Program-made: the position numbers and the translations under genes
Notes under the pieces: model-generated
The model's input: only the letters and a program-made list of their open reading frames with translations
Databases searched by the model: none
What the model was told of the DNA's origin: nothing
Part shown: piece by piece, positions 6,675-14,507 of the stretch
Layout: each line of letters opens with the position of its first letter
How positions within the stretch are numbered: position 1 is the stretch's first letter
Source: an uncultured Bacilli bacterium
GTDB lineage: Bacteria > Bacillota_I > Bacilli_A > RF39 > UBA660
Length of the DNA: 24,691 nucleotides
Assembly (NCBI GenBank): GCA_947626445.1
Contig: CANQSC010000010.1
Coordinates: forward strand, 1 to 24,691
Direction of reading: 5' to 3'

Positions 6675-7534
6675 ATATTACCGTAATTGGTTGTGGAGCT
6701 TTTGCAATTGGTATGACTAATTTATTAAAAGAAAAAAATAAGATAACGATGTGGGTCCATGATGAAAAGGAAATAACTAAATTAGAAAAACAATTTAAAA
6801 TAAATTATATGACTAATCTAAATGATAGTATTAAAAATGCTGAAGCAATTTTCATATTAGTATCTTCACCATTTTTTAAAGACATAATTGATAATTTAAA
6901 ATTAAATAAGACTATTCCTATTTATATTGGTACGAAAGGAATGCTTGAAGATGAATTTTTAACTTCTTATGCTAAAAAAGTATTAAAGAATGAAGAAATC
7001 TATTTTTTCGCGGGACCTAATTTAGCAAGTGATTTAAAAAATAATAATCCAATTGGTTTTACTCTAACAAATAATGATCATCATTTATTTAAAAAGATAA
7101 TGCCTAATTATATAGTAATTGATGAAGAATATGAACCTCATTTAGAATTTTATAGTATTTTAAAAAACATTATTGCGATTGGTTCGGGAATCATTTATGA
7201 ATTAACTAAATCTAATTCTTCTATTGCAACTTATTTAACTAAAGCTTTACAAGAACTTGATAATTCTAAAATCCTTTATGGAACAATTGGTGACTATTTT
7301 ATGACTGGTACTAGTTATAATTCTCGTAACTTTACATTGGGAACATTAATAGTTAAAGATAAAAGCTCTTTAAAAGAATATTTAGAAAACAATACTGTAG
7401 AAGGATATTCAATGTTATATGTCTTATACAATTATTTACATGGCAAACAAATTAATTTAAAAATTATTAATTTACTCTACTCTATTATTTATCAAAATAA
7501 AAATGAAAATCTTTTATTAGATTATCTAAAATGA
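6671..7534 (+). CDS. gpsA: NAD(P)-dependent glycerol-3-phosphate dehydrogenase-like protein
   Basis: GpsA reduces dihydroxyacetone phosphate to sn-glycerol 3-phosphate, the backbone precursor of phospholipids. Family signposts appear in order: the Rossmann glycine motif GCGAFAIG (7-14), FAGPNLASDL (113-122) for the usual AGP motif, the catalytic-lysine segment ILKNIIAI (K165), and GTIGDYFMTGTSYNSRN (204-220), which matches the GLGDL...SRN substrate-binding block. VEGYSMLYVLYNYL corresponds to the usual C-terminal EG block. At 287 residues it is 40-50 shorter than typical GpsA and quite divergent, with shortened loops and C-terminus. The start overlaps the rarA stop (ATGA), preceded by AAAGGTGG. 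Its end overlaps convergent tcdA by 13 bp. A different dehydrogenase of the same superfamily is possible. Confidence 0.8.
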   Translation: MNITVIGCGAFAIGMTNLLKEKNKITMWVHDEKEITKLEKQFKINYMTNLNDSIKNAEAIFILVSSPFFKDIIDNLKLNKTIPIYIGTKGMLEDEFLTSYAKKVLKNEEIYFFAGPNLASDLKNNNPIGFTLTNNDHHLFKKIMPNYIVIDEEYEPHLEFYSILKNIIAIGSGIIYELTKSNSSIATYLTKALQELDNSKILYGTIGDYFMTGTSYNSRNFTLGTLIVKDKSSLKEYLENNTVEGYSMLYVLYNYLHGKQINLKIINLLYSIIYQNKNENLLLDYLK

Positions 7535-7549
7535 TTTTCATTATTTTTT
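7502..7549 (+). terminator. Terminator inside the gpsA/tcdA convergent overlap
   Basis: AATGAAAATC (7502-7511) pairs with GATTTTCATT (7533-7542), and the loop contains a second small stem TTAGAT/ATCTAA. ATTTTTT follows on the plus strand. The structure is built from the final codons of both genes. Confidence 0.55.
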
Positions 7550-8202
7550 AATAATTCATTTATTACATATTGAGCAATTATGGCTCCCGCTGTCATGGGA
7601 ATTGCACAAAAAGTACCAAGATTTCCTTTAATTAATGGCACTTCATTACTCCATAATACTTTAGCATTTAAGTATTTCTTTGGTAATGATGTTCTAATTT
7701 TTTTAGCTAAAGGGTCATTACATGTTTTATCTAAATTCGTTATTTTAAATAATAACGGATTTTTTTTATTAGCTGTTCCCATACATGATATTAATTTTAA
7801 ATTATGGTCTTTTGCATATTTAATTAAACTAATTTTAGTTTTAACATCATCACAAGCATCAATTATATAATCATATGAATCACTTATTAAATCATTAATA
7901 TTATCTTCTTTTAAGGCTACATCTATTGTTTTAATATGACAGTTTGAATTAATTAAAAGTGCTCTTTTTAAAGCTATTTCCGTCTTTTTCATATTAATTG
8001 TTTCATTAGTGGCAAGTATTTGTCTATTTAAATTAGTTATATCAAATTTATCATAATCAATTACGGTTATATTTTCAATACCACTTCTAATTAAGCATTC
8101 AAAAACATAGCCCCCTACTCCACCTAAACCAATAAGTAAAATATTTGCTTTATTTAACTTTTCAATATCTTTACCAATTAATAATTCTAATCTATCAAAC
8201 AT
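7522..8202 (-). CDS. tcdA: tRNA threonylcarbamoyladenosine dehydratase TcdA
   Basis: TcdA, an E1-like adenylating enzyme of the ThiF/MoeB superfamily, cyclises t6A at tRNA position 37 to ct6A in an ATP-dependent dehydration. The 226-residue protein starts with the family motif DRLELLIGKDIEKL and has GLGGVGG (25-31), the ATP-binding D49/D51 with N57, N59, R60 and Q61 (TNLNRQ), and D118 in DACDD. The TcdA-specific blocks SCMGTANKKNP and DPLAKKIRTSLPKK follow. It is slightly short (usually 240-270). TTGGAGGAA lies 7 bases before the ATG, and directly upstream is the U-run of the 6S RNA, with no separate promoter visible in the 15-bp gap. The tcdA-6S pairing and nearness to rarA resemble the Bacillus yrvM-bsrA arrangement as I recall it. 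Confidence 0.92.
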   Translation of the reverse strand: MFDRLELLIGKDIEKLNKANILLIGLGGVGGYVFECLIRSGIENITVIDYDKFDITNLNRQILATNETINMKKTEIALKRALLINSNCHIKTIDVALKEDNINDLISDSYDYIIDACDDVKTKISLIKYAKDHNLKLISCMGTANKKNPLLFKITNLDKTCNDPLAKKIRTSLPKKYLNAKVLWSNEVPLIKGNLGTFCAIPMTAGAIIAQYVINELLKNNENHFR

Positions 8203-8217
8203 AAATATTCCTCCAAT

Positions 8218-8389
8218 AAAAAAACCAAAGAAGTAAGTGTGATAAAATCCCGCTAGCTAGCAGGTGGGCATCATATCTATACTTTAGGATCCTAATTCAC
8301 TTAATGGATTAGTATTCTACACCATATAGAGTATCCGATTCCCAAGTATCACCATAGTCGGTTTTATGCAAATCTTACTATCATTTGGT
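8218..8389 (-). ncRNA. ssrS: 6S RNA (RNA polymerase-binding regulator)
   Basis: A 172-nt, comparatively G+C-rich RNA lies behind a good promoter, starting about 8389 and ending in seven U. The ends pair in the interrupted rod typical of 6S RNA: 5' ACCAAA with 3' UUUGGU, GUAAG with CUUAC, and AUAAAA with UUUUAU. Beyond a central open region, AUACU-AUCC pairs with GGAU-AGUAU as the apical stem. The 3' side of the bubble holds the small hairpin CCUGCU/AGCGGG (loop AGCU), and the 5' side CCGA/UCGG. 6S RNA mimics an open promoter and sequesters sigma-A RNA polymerase in stationary phase. The identity rests on fold, size and location next to tcdA, not on a covariance-model search. Confidence 0.72.
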
Positions 8390-8395
8390 AATTTA

Positions 8396-8424
8396 ATTGT
8401 AGCAAATAACTACTAAAATATCAA
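8396..8424 (-). promoter_or_regulatory. Promoter of the 6S RNA
   Basis: On the minus strand TTGATA (8424-8419) and TACAAT (8401-8396) are exactly 17 bp apart. The first RNA base, an A, falls 7 bases after the -10 box and starts the closing stem. Confidence 0.75.
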
Positions 8425-8450
8425 TTCCTTGTTGTGTCATATAATTTTAT

Positions 8451-10562
8451 TTAATTATTATTTTGAATATATCTTGGTTCGGGCATTTGAATTGTTTCTT
8501 TATTTAGAGTATCAAAATTAGAATTTTGAGTAATAGTTTGTTGAACATTTTGATTTGTTGTCATTGGACTAACATTTTGATTAAAAAATTGTTGATTAGA
8601 ATTAATATTTTGTTCTGGTTTTGGCGTTTCGTTAGGAATATTATTATTTATATTTGGTGAATTATTTTCAGTTTGATTTAAGTTTTGATTAAAGAATTGT
8701 TGAGGTGCTTGATTATTAGGTATTGCACTATTTGGGGCTTTATTATAATCAAATTGCTGATTTTGATTAACTTCCATATTAATAGGACCATTTTTATTTT
8801 CTTCTTTAACTTCTTTAGTCCAACAATTTTTAACATTACAGTTAGATGAATATGGAGGTGGGTCTGGCATAGCCATTCTAATAATCATAGGTATTTTAAA
8901 GGCTCCACCAAAAGCAACACAACTACCAGGTTGTAACGTTTTTTGCTTTTCAATAACATCTGCGGAAATATTTGGTAACATTTCTTCAATATATTTTAAA
9001 TCTTTAGGATGGGTCATTTTAAAGATTAAGAAATTAGATACTTGAGCAACAACGGTATCACTAATTTCAACTGGTCTTTGCGAAATAATACCTAAAATTG
9101 TACCATATTTACGACCTTCTTTAGCAATTCGGTCAAATATATTATAGCCTAGTAAGAAGGTATCATTATCAGCTTGAATATAACGGTGAGCTTCTTCTAA
9201 GATTAAATGGCATGGCATACTAGCTCGGTCTTCTAAACTCTTAGTATAATCAAAAATAATTCGACAGAAAATTTTAACAATTACTTTAGCATAAACATCA
9301 TCAACATCTTCCAAATTAATATTAATTATTTGGGCTTTCTTACCATTTAACATAACTAAATTTTTAGCAAATTCATTAGGCGTAATAAAACCATTATTGA
9401 CAAAATAAGTTCCTACTTTTGTATTTAATATTGAACTAATTCGAACCTTTAATATTGTGGCATCATCAGCTACAGCTCGGTTATTTAAGAAACCTTCACT
9501 AATTAAGGTAAATTCTAGGGCTTTTGAAAAATCAAGCATTGAATAAGAATATGTTTCAGGTTCTTTTGTTTCTTCTAATTCTTCATTAATATGTTTTAAA
9601 ATATATTCGGTAATTAAAACTGATTCACCAAAATTACCATTAGAATCGATTTCAAAACATTCAGCAAAACTTCTTGAAAAACCTACTCCTGCTATTCTTG
9701 TATCAAAATCAAAATCTTTAGTATGACAAGTTTCGATTATTGTGAATATTTGATTTTTCTTTTGAGCAGTTGTTTGATTACTAAATAAAATAGCTAGTAA
9801 GGCTTTTGCAATTAAGTGATTTTTATAGATTTCACTTTCTTGATTATTTTGAGAGAATATTTTAGCAAGTCTTATTGTTCTTTCAATGATTGGTAGTTGA
9901 CTATGAGTAGATGCTTGCAAAAGTAAAGCCATATCATCTAATTTTAATAAACACATTGGTATTTCTAGAGGTACATCAGTATCTTCTTGAATATTAGAAG
10001 TAATAAATTTATATTGGTAATCAGGATTATACTCATTAATTGATCTAAAAGCATGTTTATATTCACCATAAGCATCAAATAAGAAAATATTAGAATTTTT
10101 CTTTAAAACTTTAGTATCTTTAAATACATTTTGAATTATTCTTGATACCCCATGTGTTTTACCTGAACCAGAGTTACCACAGATAAAGAAATGATTAGAA
10201 AAGAAATCATTTATACTAGGATAAACAGTATAATTTTTATATATGGCACTTTTTCCTAATTCAAAAGTATTATCATCTTTTAAACCAATTAATTTTTGTA
10301 ATTCTGCTTGATTTATAACTCTTATTTTACTAGATATTAAAGGTTTTCTAATAACACCATTAACATATCGGTCATCAATATATTCTCCTAAAAATGTAAT
10401 TTTAATATTATCAGGATTTATTTCTGCTACTTCACCTAAAATTCTTTGATTTGGTGCTTCAAAAATAACATGTAAATTCATTAAATCAGTTGTTTCATCA
10501 GCACTTAAAGTATTTTCTACATGAGCTGCAGATTCACTAATAAATTTAATTTTTCCAAACAT
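8451..10562 (-). CDS. HerA-type (DUF87) hexameric ATPase with Asn/Gln-rich tail
   Basis: HerA proteins are FtsK-like hexameric DNA translocases that, with the nuclease NurA, act in DNA end processing or phage defence. The 703-residue protein has an N-terminal HAS-barrel-like region (about 1-90), Walker A GNSGSGKT (129-136), Walker B HLILEEAH (452-459), the family block EGRKYGTILGIISQRP (482-497) and a Pro-rich end to the ATPase core (PDPPPY). CNVKNC (575-580) is a possible metal or disulfide site. The last ~115 residues are low complexity, rich in Asn, Gln and Pro, with QQFFNQN repeated twice and a QQFDYN variant, a tail not typical of HerA. No NurA, sirtuin or nuclease gene lies beside it. 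GGGTGA precedes the ATG. A conjugation-type ATPase is less likely given the housekeeping surroundings. Confidence 0.85.
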   Translation of the reverse strand: MFGKIKFISESAAHVENTLSADETTDLMNLHVIFEAPNQRILGEVAEINPDNIKITFLGEYIDDRYVNGVIRKPLISSKIRVINQAELQKLIGLKDDNTFELGKSAIYKNYTVYPSINDFFSNHFFICGNSGSGKTHGVSRIIQNVFKDTKVLKKNSNIFLFDAYGEYKHAFRSINEYNPDYQYKFITSNIQEDTDVPLEIPMCLLKLDDMALLLQASTHSQLPIIERTIRLAKIFSQNNQESEIYKNHLIAKALLAILFSNQTTAQKKNQIFTIIETCHTKDFDFDTRIAGVGFSRSFAECFEIDSNGNFGESVLITEYILKHINEELEETKEPETYSYSMLDFSKALEFTLISEGFLNNRAVADDATILKVRISSILNTKVGTYFVNNGFITPNEFAKNLVMLNGKKAQIININLEDVDDVYAKVIVKIFCRIIFDYTKSLEDRASMPCHLILEEAHRYIQADNDTFLLGYNIFDRIAKEGRKYGTILGIISQRPVEISDTVVAQVSNFLIFKMTHPKDLKYIEEMLPNISADVIEKQKTLQPGSCVAFGGAFKIPMIIRMAMPDPPPYSSNCNVKNCWTKEVKEENKNGPINMEVNQNQQFDYNKAPNSAIPNNQAPQQFFNQNLNQTENNSPNINNNIPNETPKPEQNINSNQQFFNQNVSPMTTNQNVQQTITQNSNFDTLNKETIQMPEPRYIQNNN

Positions 10563-10591
10563 CGTTCTTCACCCATCTTTATTCTATAAAA

Positions 10592-10600
10592 ATTATAGCA
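10592..10600 (-). promoter_or_regulatory. Extended -10 promoter of the HerA gene
   Basis: On the minus strand TGCTATAAT is a perfect extended -10 element (TGn plus TATAAT), about 30 bases before the start codon. No convincing -35 box precedes it. Confidence 0.55.
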
Positions 10601-10674
10601 TACTTTTTTATTTAAAAAAATCTTTTTGTTCTAATTTGACATGATAACTATATAATTTATTAAGGTGATTGTTT

Positions 10675-10992
10675 ATGAAAATAAAATTAGGTTTAAAACA
10701 TTATGAAGTTATTAAAGTTAAAAGCTTAAAAGAAAAAATTTTAGCTAATAAAGTAAATGATAAAATTATTTATTATCCCAATACTAATACAGTTACTACA
10801 TATTTAAGAGGTAATAATATTAATATTTTAGTAACAAATTTAGATTACCAAGTAGAAAAAATTTTTAGAGATGTCCCTAAAAATAAAATAATTCATGTTA
10901 AAAAAGATAAGAAAATGGTTCATATGTTTTTAATTCCTACTCAAACTAAAGAAAAAATTGTCGTAGGTTCCGTTTTAAAATTAACTAATTAA
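10675..10992 (+). CDS. Small protein of unknown function, weakly DUF192-like
   Basis: An in-frame TTG lies at 10669, but ATG at 10675, placed well behind AAGGTGATT, is the likely start, giving 105 residues. The protein is basic and appears rich in beta strands, with no signal peptide or membrane helix. Its second half (NILVTNLDYQVEKIFRDVPK, then IPTQTKEKIVVGSVL) recalls the end of DUF192 beta-barrel proteins, where a strand-rich core ends in a leucine/glycine turn; the resemblance is weak and the characteristic first half is missing. TTGACA and TATAAT stand upstream (10636, 10651) but only 9 bp apart, so the promoter is unclear. It is the only plus-strand gene between the HerA gene and obg, and overlaps the end of obg by 4 bp. 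Confidence 0.6.
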   Translation: MKIKLGLKHYEVIKVKSLKEKILANKVNDKIIYYPNTNTVTTYLRGNNINILVTNLDYQVEKIFRDVPKNKIIHVKKDKKMVHMFLIPTQTKEKIVVGSVLKLTN

Positions 10993-12263
10993 TCTTTCCA
11001 TTCAAAGATATAATTATTAATTTCTATTTCATCGCCTTTTTTAGCTCCTAAACGTTCTAATTCTTCATCAATACCCATTCCTCTTAATTTACGCATTAAT
11101 CTATCAATAGCTTCATCTTCATCAAATCTAGTCATGGCAAATAATTTTTCAATTTCTTTTCCTTTAATTATCCATATACCTTCTTCCTTACTAATTGTAT
11201 ATGGTTTTTCATTTTTAAAACGATAAATAATGGTACTTTCATATTCATCTTCATTATAGATTTTTTCTTCTAATATTGTATCTAACATTTGTTTTAAATA
11301 TTCTAATAATTCATTTAAACCAGTATGATTAAGAGCTGATACTTCAAATATTTGTTTATCAGGATAACGTTTTTTAAATAATTTTAGATTATCATTAGCA
11401 CTTGGAAGGTCCATTTTATTAGCAATAATAACTTCTTTTTTACTTGCTAATTTTTCACTATAAGAATTAATTTCTTTTCTAATTGTTTCATAATCTTCGA
11501 TAGGATTTCTTCCTTCACTTGCTGACATATCAATAACATGAGCTAAAATCTTACAACGAGAAGCATGTCTTAAAAATTTAATACCTAGCCCTACTCCAAG
11601 ACTAGCACCCTCAATTAAACCTGGTAAATCCGCTAAAACAAAAGTAGACTCATCTTTTAAAGTTACAACTCCTAAATTAGGATTTAAAGTTGTAAAATGA
11701 TAACTAGCAATTTTAGGATTAGAATTAGATACACTTGCTAAAATAGATGATTTACCGACACTAGGCATCCCAATTAATCCAACATCAGCAAGTAATTTTA
11801 ATTCACATTTAATGAATCTTATTTCACCTGGTTCACCAAGTTCCGAAAAAGATGGAGCTGGTTTATCATGAGTAGCAAAAGCTTTATTACCTTTTCCCCC
11901 TCTTCCGCCATGAGCTACAATAACACTTTCTTTATCAACCGTTAAATCGGCAAGAATAAGATTAGTGTCATCATCATAAATAGTCGTTCCTAAAGGGACT
12001 TTAATAATCACATCTTCAGCATCTTTACCAGTCATATTTTTGCCCTTACCATTTTCTCCTTTATCAGCTTTAATAATTTTATGATATTTTAAATCAACTA
12101 ACGTTTTTAAACCTTTTTCAGCAGTAAAAACAATATTACCTCCATGACCGCCAGTTCCACCATCAGGTCCACCCATAGGAACATATTTTTCTCTTCGAAA
12201 AGAAGTGCAACCATCGCCACCTTTACCCGCTATTAATTTAAGTTTTACTTCATCTTGAAACAT
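10989..12263 (-). CDS. obg: Obg/CgtA GTPase
   Basis: Obg is an essential GTPase bound to the large ribosomal subunit, involved in late 50S assembly, the stringent response and, in Bacillus, sporulation onset. The 424-residue protein shows the glycine-rich Obg fold (1-158, with GGTGGHGG and GRGGKGN), the G domain with G1 GMPSVGKSS (165-173), switch I (190-192 HFTT), G3 DLPG (212-215), G4 NKMD (282-285) and G5 SA (309-310), then the OCT domain typical of Gram-positive Obg (about 345-424). AAAGGAGG lies 7 bases before the ATG, among the strongest ribosome sites here. An extended -10 element in the end of the upstream gene gives it its own promoter. Position after rplU-prp-rpmA is the classical arrangement, though two genes intervene. 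Confidence 0.97.
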   Translation of the reverse strand: MFQDEVKLKLIAGKGGDGCTSFRREKYVPMGGPDGGTGGHGGNIVFTAEKGLKTLVDLKYHKIIKADKGENGKGKNMTGKDAEDVIIKVPLGTTIYDDDTNLILADLTVDKESVIVAHGGRGGKGNKAFATHDKPAPSFSELGEPGEIRFIKCELKLLADVGLIGMPSVGKSSILASVSNSNPKIASYHFTTLNPNLGVVTLKDESTFVLADLPGLIEGASLGVGLGIKFLRHASRCKILAHVIDMSASEGRNPIEDYETIRKEINSYSEKLASKKEVIIANKMDLPSANDNLKLFKKRYPDKQIFEVSALNHTGLNELLEYLKQMLDTILEEKIYNEDEYESTIIYRFKNEKPYTISKEEGIWIIKGKEIEKLFAMTRFDEDEAIDRLMRKLRGMGIDEELERLGAKKGDEIEINNYIFEWKD

Positions 12264-12287
12264 AAAGAATCCTCCTTTGTTATCTTT

Positions 12288-12296
12288 ATTATAACA
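12288..12296 (-). promoter_or_regulatory. Extended -10 promoter of obg
   Basis: TGTTATAAT on the minus strand overlaps the stop codon of the 713-residue protein gene and lies about 25 bases before the obg start, so obg can be transcribed apart from its neighbour. Confidence 0.55.
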
Positions 12297-14430
12297 TAGG
12301 AGGTTTATTTATTTCAGCATTTTCCATTAATTTCATTTTAGTATTGACAAATTCATTAACACTTAATTTATCAGCATTAGGAAGTAAACATTCTAAAATA
12401 GTATAATCTTTTCTTAAAGCTAAGAACCAAGATTCACCAACAATTACTTTTAAATAATCATTTTTATCAAAAGGTTTAATAGTATTGTCATTACCAGGAT
12501 TTAATAATTTGTTAATAGCAATAATTCTTAATACATCTTCATTGCTAGGATTATAATTGATTTTTTGATGAGCTAAATGATATTCTTCTTTAGGGCTAAT
12601 ATCAAATGATACATATTTTTTATCAGGATTATAAGCTAAAACTAATACTTTTTCATCTAAATCAGCATGAGGAAAAAGTGTTGCAAATCGCTCATCATTT
12701 AAAACCATAAAATCATTTATCGACTTTCCTTTATCATTATAAAATGTGGTATTAGCCATAAAAACAAAATCAATATTATCATTATTCTTCATACTTTCTT
12801 TTAAGATATTTAAAGCAATATGTTTAACTAAATTTTTATCAAATTCATTACGATCATGTTTAATACTTTTGTTTCTAATTGGTCCCATCAAAACAAAATT
12901 ACCTTTACGAAAAACTAAAATTCTACCATAAAAATGATGATTAGGATCTTTTATCATAACAACATCAGCAGATTTATCTAATAAGACTTTTTCATAAGTT
13001 TCTCTTCCTTTATTATGAAATAAATCCATACAACTACCTTCACAATTAACCCCAATTAATAATCTTTCTTTATCATGATAATTACTTAATTCATAACTAT
13101 ATCCTTGATAATTATTTTTAATTATCGGTAAATATGAACTATTTTTATTAAGCATCTTTAAATAAAATTCTGCATATTTAGAACTCCTTAAAGGATTTTT
13201 ATCATATATTTCTTTTCCTAATAAAGCATATTCAGCTTCATTAACCGAAGAATAACCTAAAGATAAAGTAATAATATCTAAAAGATGATTTGTAAGCCAT
13301 TCTTGGTCAGAAATATATCTTTCTTTGCATACTTTATCTTTTAAAATACTTTCTTTAACTACTGGATAATTTTTTAATACTTTACAGTATTTATCGACAT
13401 CTAATTCAGGAAAGAATTCTAAAAAAGGAATTAAAAAAGTTATTTCTTCATAAGTTTTAGCATTATTAATAATCTTTTCTTTTAAATATTCTGGTAAATT
13501 TTTAATAATTTCTTCAACATAATATAAATAATCAGTATTATTTACTATAACAAAATTATTATAATCAAAACCAACTTTATGTCTTCTTTGATATAACAAT
13601 TTATTTTTTTCTACTTTATCAATTTCAATGTTCTTACTAATTTCTAATAATACTTCATTATATTTCTTTAAAATTTTTAAACTAATTTTATTTTCACAAT
13701 TTAATAATTTAGTTATTTCTTCACTAGTTAAAGAACCTTGAATAAATCTTTCTTCAAAATATTTAAAATTATCTTCACTAATTATAATTTTATTTTTAAT
13801 AATATCTTTAATATTTAAGATGCTTTTTCTTTTATCTTTAATCTTTAATTCTAATTCTTTTTTCGATATTCCTAATTTATCATATTCTCTTTTTTTAATT
13901 CTTTCATTAACTTTTTTTAATTTATAACTTGTTATAATAGTTTTTTCTTTTTTAGAAGTAAAATCTAATTCTTCACATAATTCATCTTTAATTTCTTTTT
14001 TTGTTAATTTAAAATAAGCATCTTCAATTTTATTTAAGATTAAACTATACATATCATTAACAGTTTCTTTCGGAAAAGTATCCGCATAACTAACCATATG
14101 ATAGACATCTAAAACAAAATGATGTAAGTCATTAAAATTAATATCAACAGGATAATTAATAGTTGTTTTAATTTTATTTATTATTTCTTCAGTAATTAAT
14201 TTTAAATATTTTTCATCTTTTTTATCACAGACAAAATCAATACCTTGTTTTAAAAAATAATCCATTTCATCGATACTTAAGAAATTATTTTTAATATTTT
14301 TAAAACGAATTTTAATTACAGCATCAATTAAATGGTCTAAATGATTAAAGTATTTTTCTGAGGTATCTTCATCATTTACATCAATCTTTTTATATAAAAT
14401 ATTTTTTAATTTAGTATCTATCTCATTCAT
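12289..14430 (-). CDS. 713-residue protein of unknown function
   Basis: I do not recognise this protein. It has no signal peptide or membrane helix. Residues 1-280 look helical and highly charged, including a Lys/Glu-rich probable coiled coil around 160-215. Residues about 300-450 resemble a helical repeat scaffold. The C-terminal third looks like a separate alpha/beta domain, with LLIGVNCEGSCMD (457-469), ADVVMIKDP (488-496) and YGRILVFRKGNFVLMGPI (501-518). That pattern faintly recalls domains in which a Cys-containing turn precedes paired strands, as in PcfJ-like proteins; this is only an impression. AGGTGAT precedes the ATG, and a TGCTATACT element lies just upstream. The gene ends 26 bp before the obg ATG and occupies the place of spo0B in the Bacillus gene order. 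Confidence 0.65.
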   Translation of the reverse strand: MNEIDTKLKNILYKKIDVNDEDTSEKYFNHLDHLIDAVIKIRFKNIKNNFLSIDEMDYFLKQGIDFVCDKKDEKYLKLITEEIINKIKTTINYPVDINFNDLHHFVLDVYHMVSYADTFPKETVNDMYSLILNKIEDAYFKLTKKEIKDELCEELDFTSKKEKTIITSYKLKKVNERIKKREYDKLGISKKELELKIKDKRKSILNIKDIIKNKIIISEDNFKYFEERFIQGSLTSEEITKLLNCENKISLKILKKYNEVLLEISKNIEIDKVEKNKLLYQRRHKVGFDYNNFVIVNNTDYLYYVEEIIKNLPEYLKEKIINNAKTYEEITFLIPFLEFFPELDVDKYCKVLKNYPVVKESILKDKVCKERYISDQEWLTNHLLDIITLSLGYSSVNEAEYALLGKEIYDKNPLRSSKYAEFYLKMLNKNSSYLPIIKNNYQGYSYELSNYHDKERLLIGVNCEGSCMDLFHNKGRETYEKVLLDKSADVVMIKDPNHHFYGRILVFRKGNFVLMGPIRNKSIKHDRNEFDKNLVKHIALNILKESMKNNDNIDFVFMANTTFYNDKGKSINDFMVLNDERFATLFPHADLDEKVLVLAYNPDKKYVSFDISPKEEYHLAHQKINYNPSNEDVLRIIAINKLLNPGNDNTIKPFDKNDYLKVIVGESWFLALRKDYTILECLLPNADKLSVNEFVNTKMKLMENAEINKPPML

Positions 14431-14451
14431 AACATCACCTAGTATATATTA

Positions 14452-14460
14452 AGTATAGCA
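14452..14460 (-). promoter_or_regulatory. Extended -10 promoter of the 713-residue protein gene
   Basis: On the minus strand TGCTATACT is an extended -10 element about 22 bases before the start codon. The preceding terminator of the surface-protein gene makes a separate promoter necessary. Confidence 0.5.
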
Positions 14461-14465
14461 CATAA

Positions 14466-14493
14466 TAAAAAAACTAACTTAAAACAAGTTAGT
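14466..14493 (-). terminator. Intrinsic terminator of the surface-protein gene
   Basis: On the minus strand ACTAACTT (14493-14486) and AAGTTAGT (14480-14473) form a perfect 8-bp stem with a 5-base loop, followed by at least six T (14472-14467). Confidence 0.85.
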
Positions 14494-14507
14494 CTTAGAC
14501 ACAAATT

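Noticed and set aside
8218..8450. Riboswitch or T-box in front of tcdA
   Set aside because: None of the conserved cores I know (T-box, TPP, FMN, SAM, purine, c-di-AMP) is visible, while end-to-end pairing, promoter distance and size fit 6S RNA.
10636..10656. TTGACA and TATAAT upstream of the small gene at 10675 as a promoter pair
   Set aside because: The hexamers are perfect or nearly so, but only 9 bp apart, too short for a sigma-A promoter.
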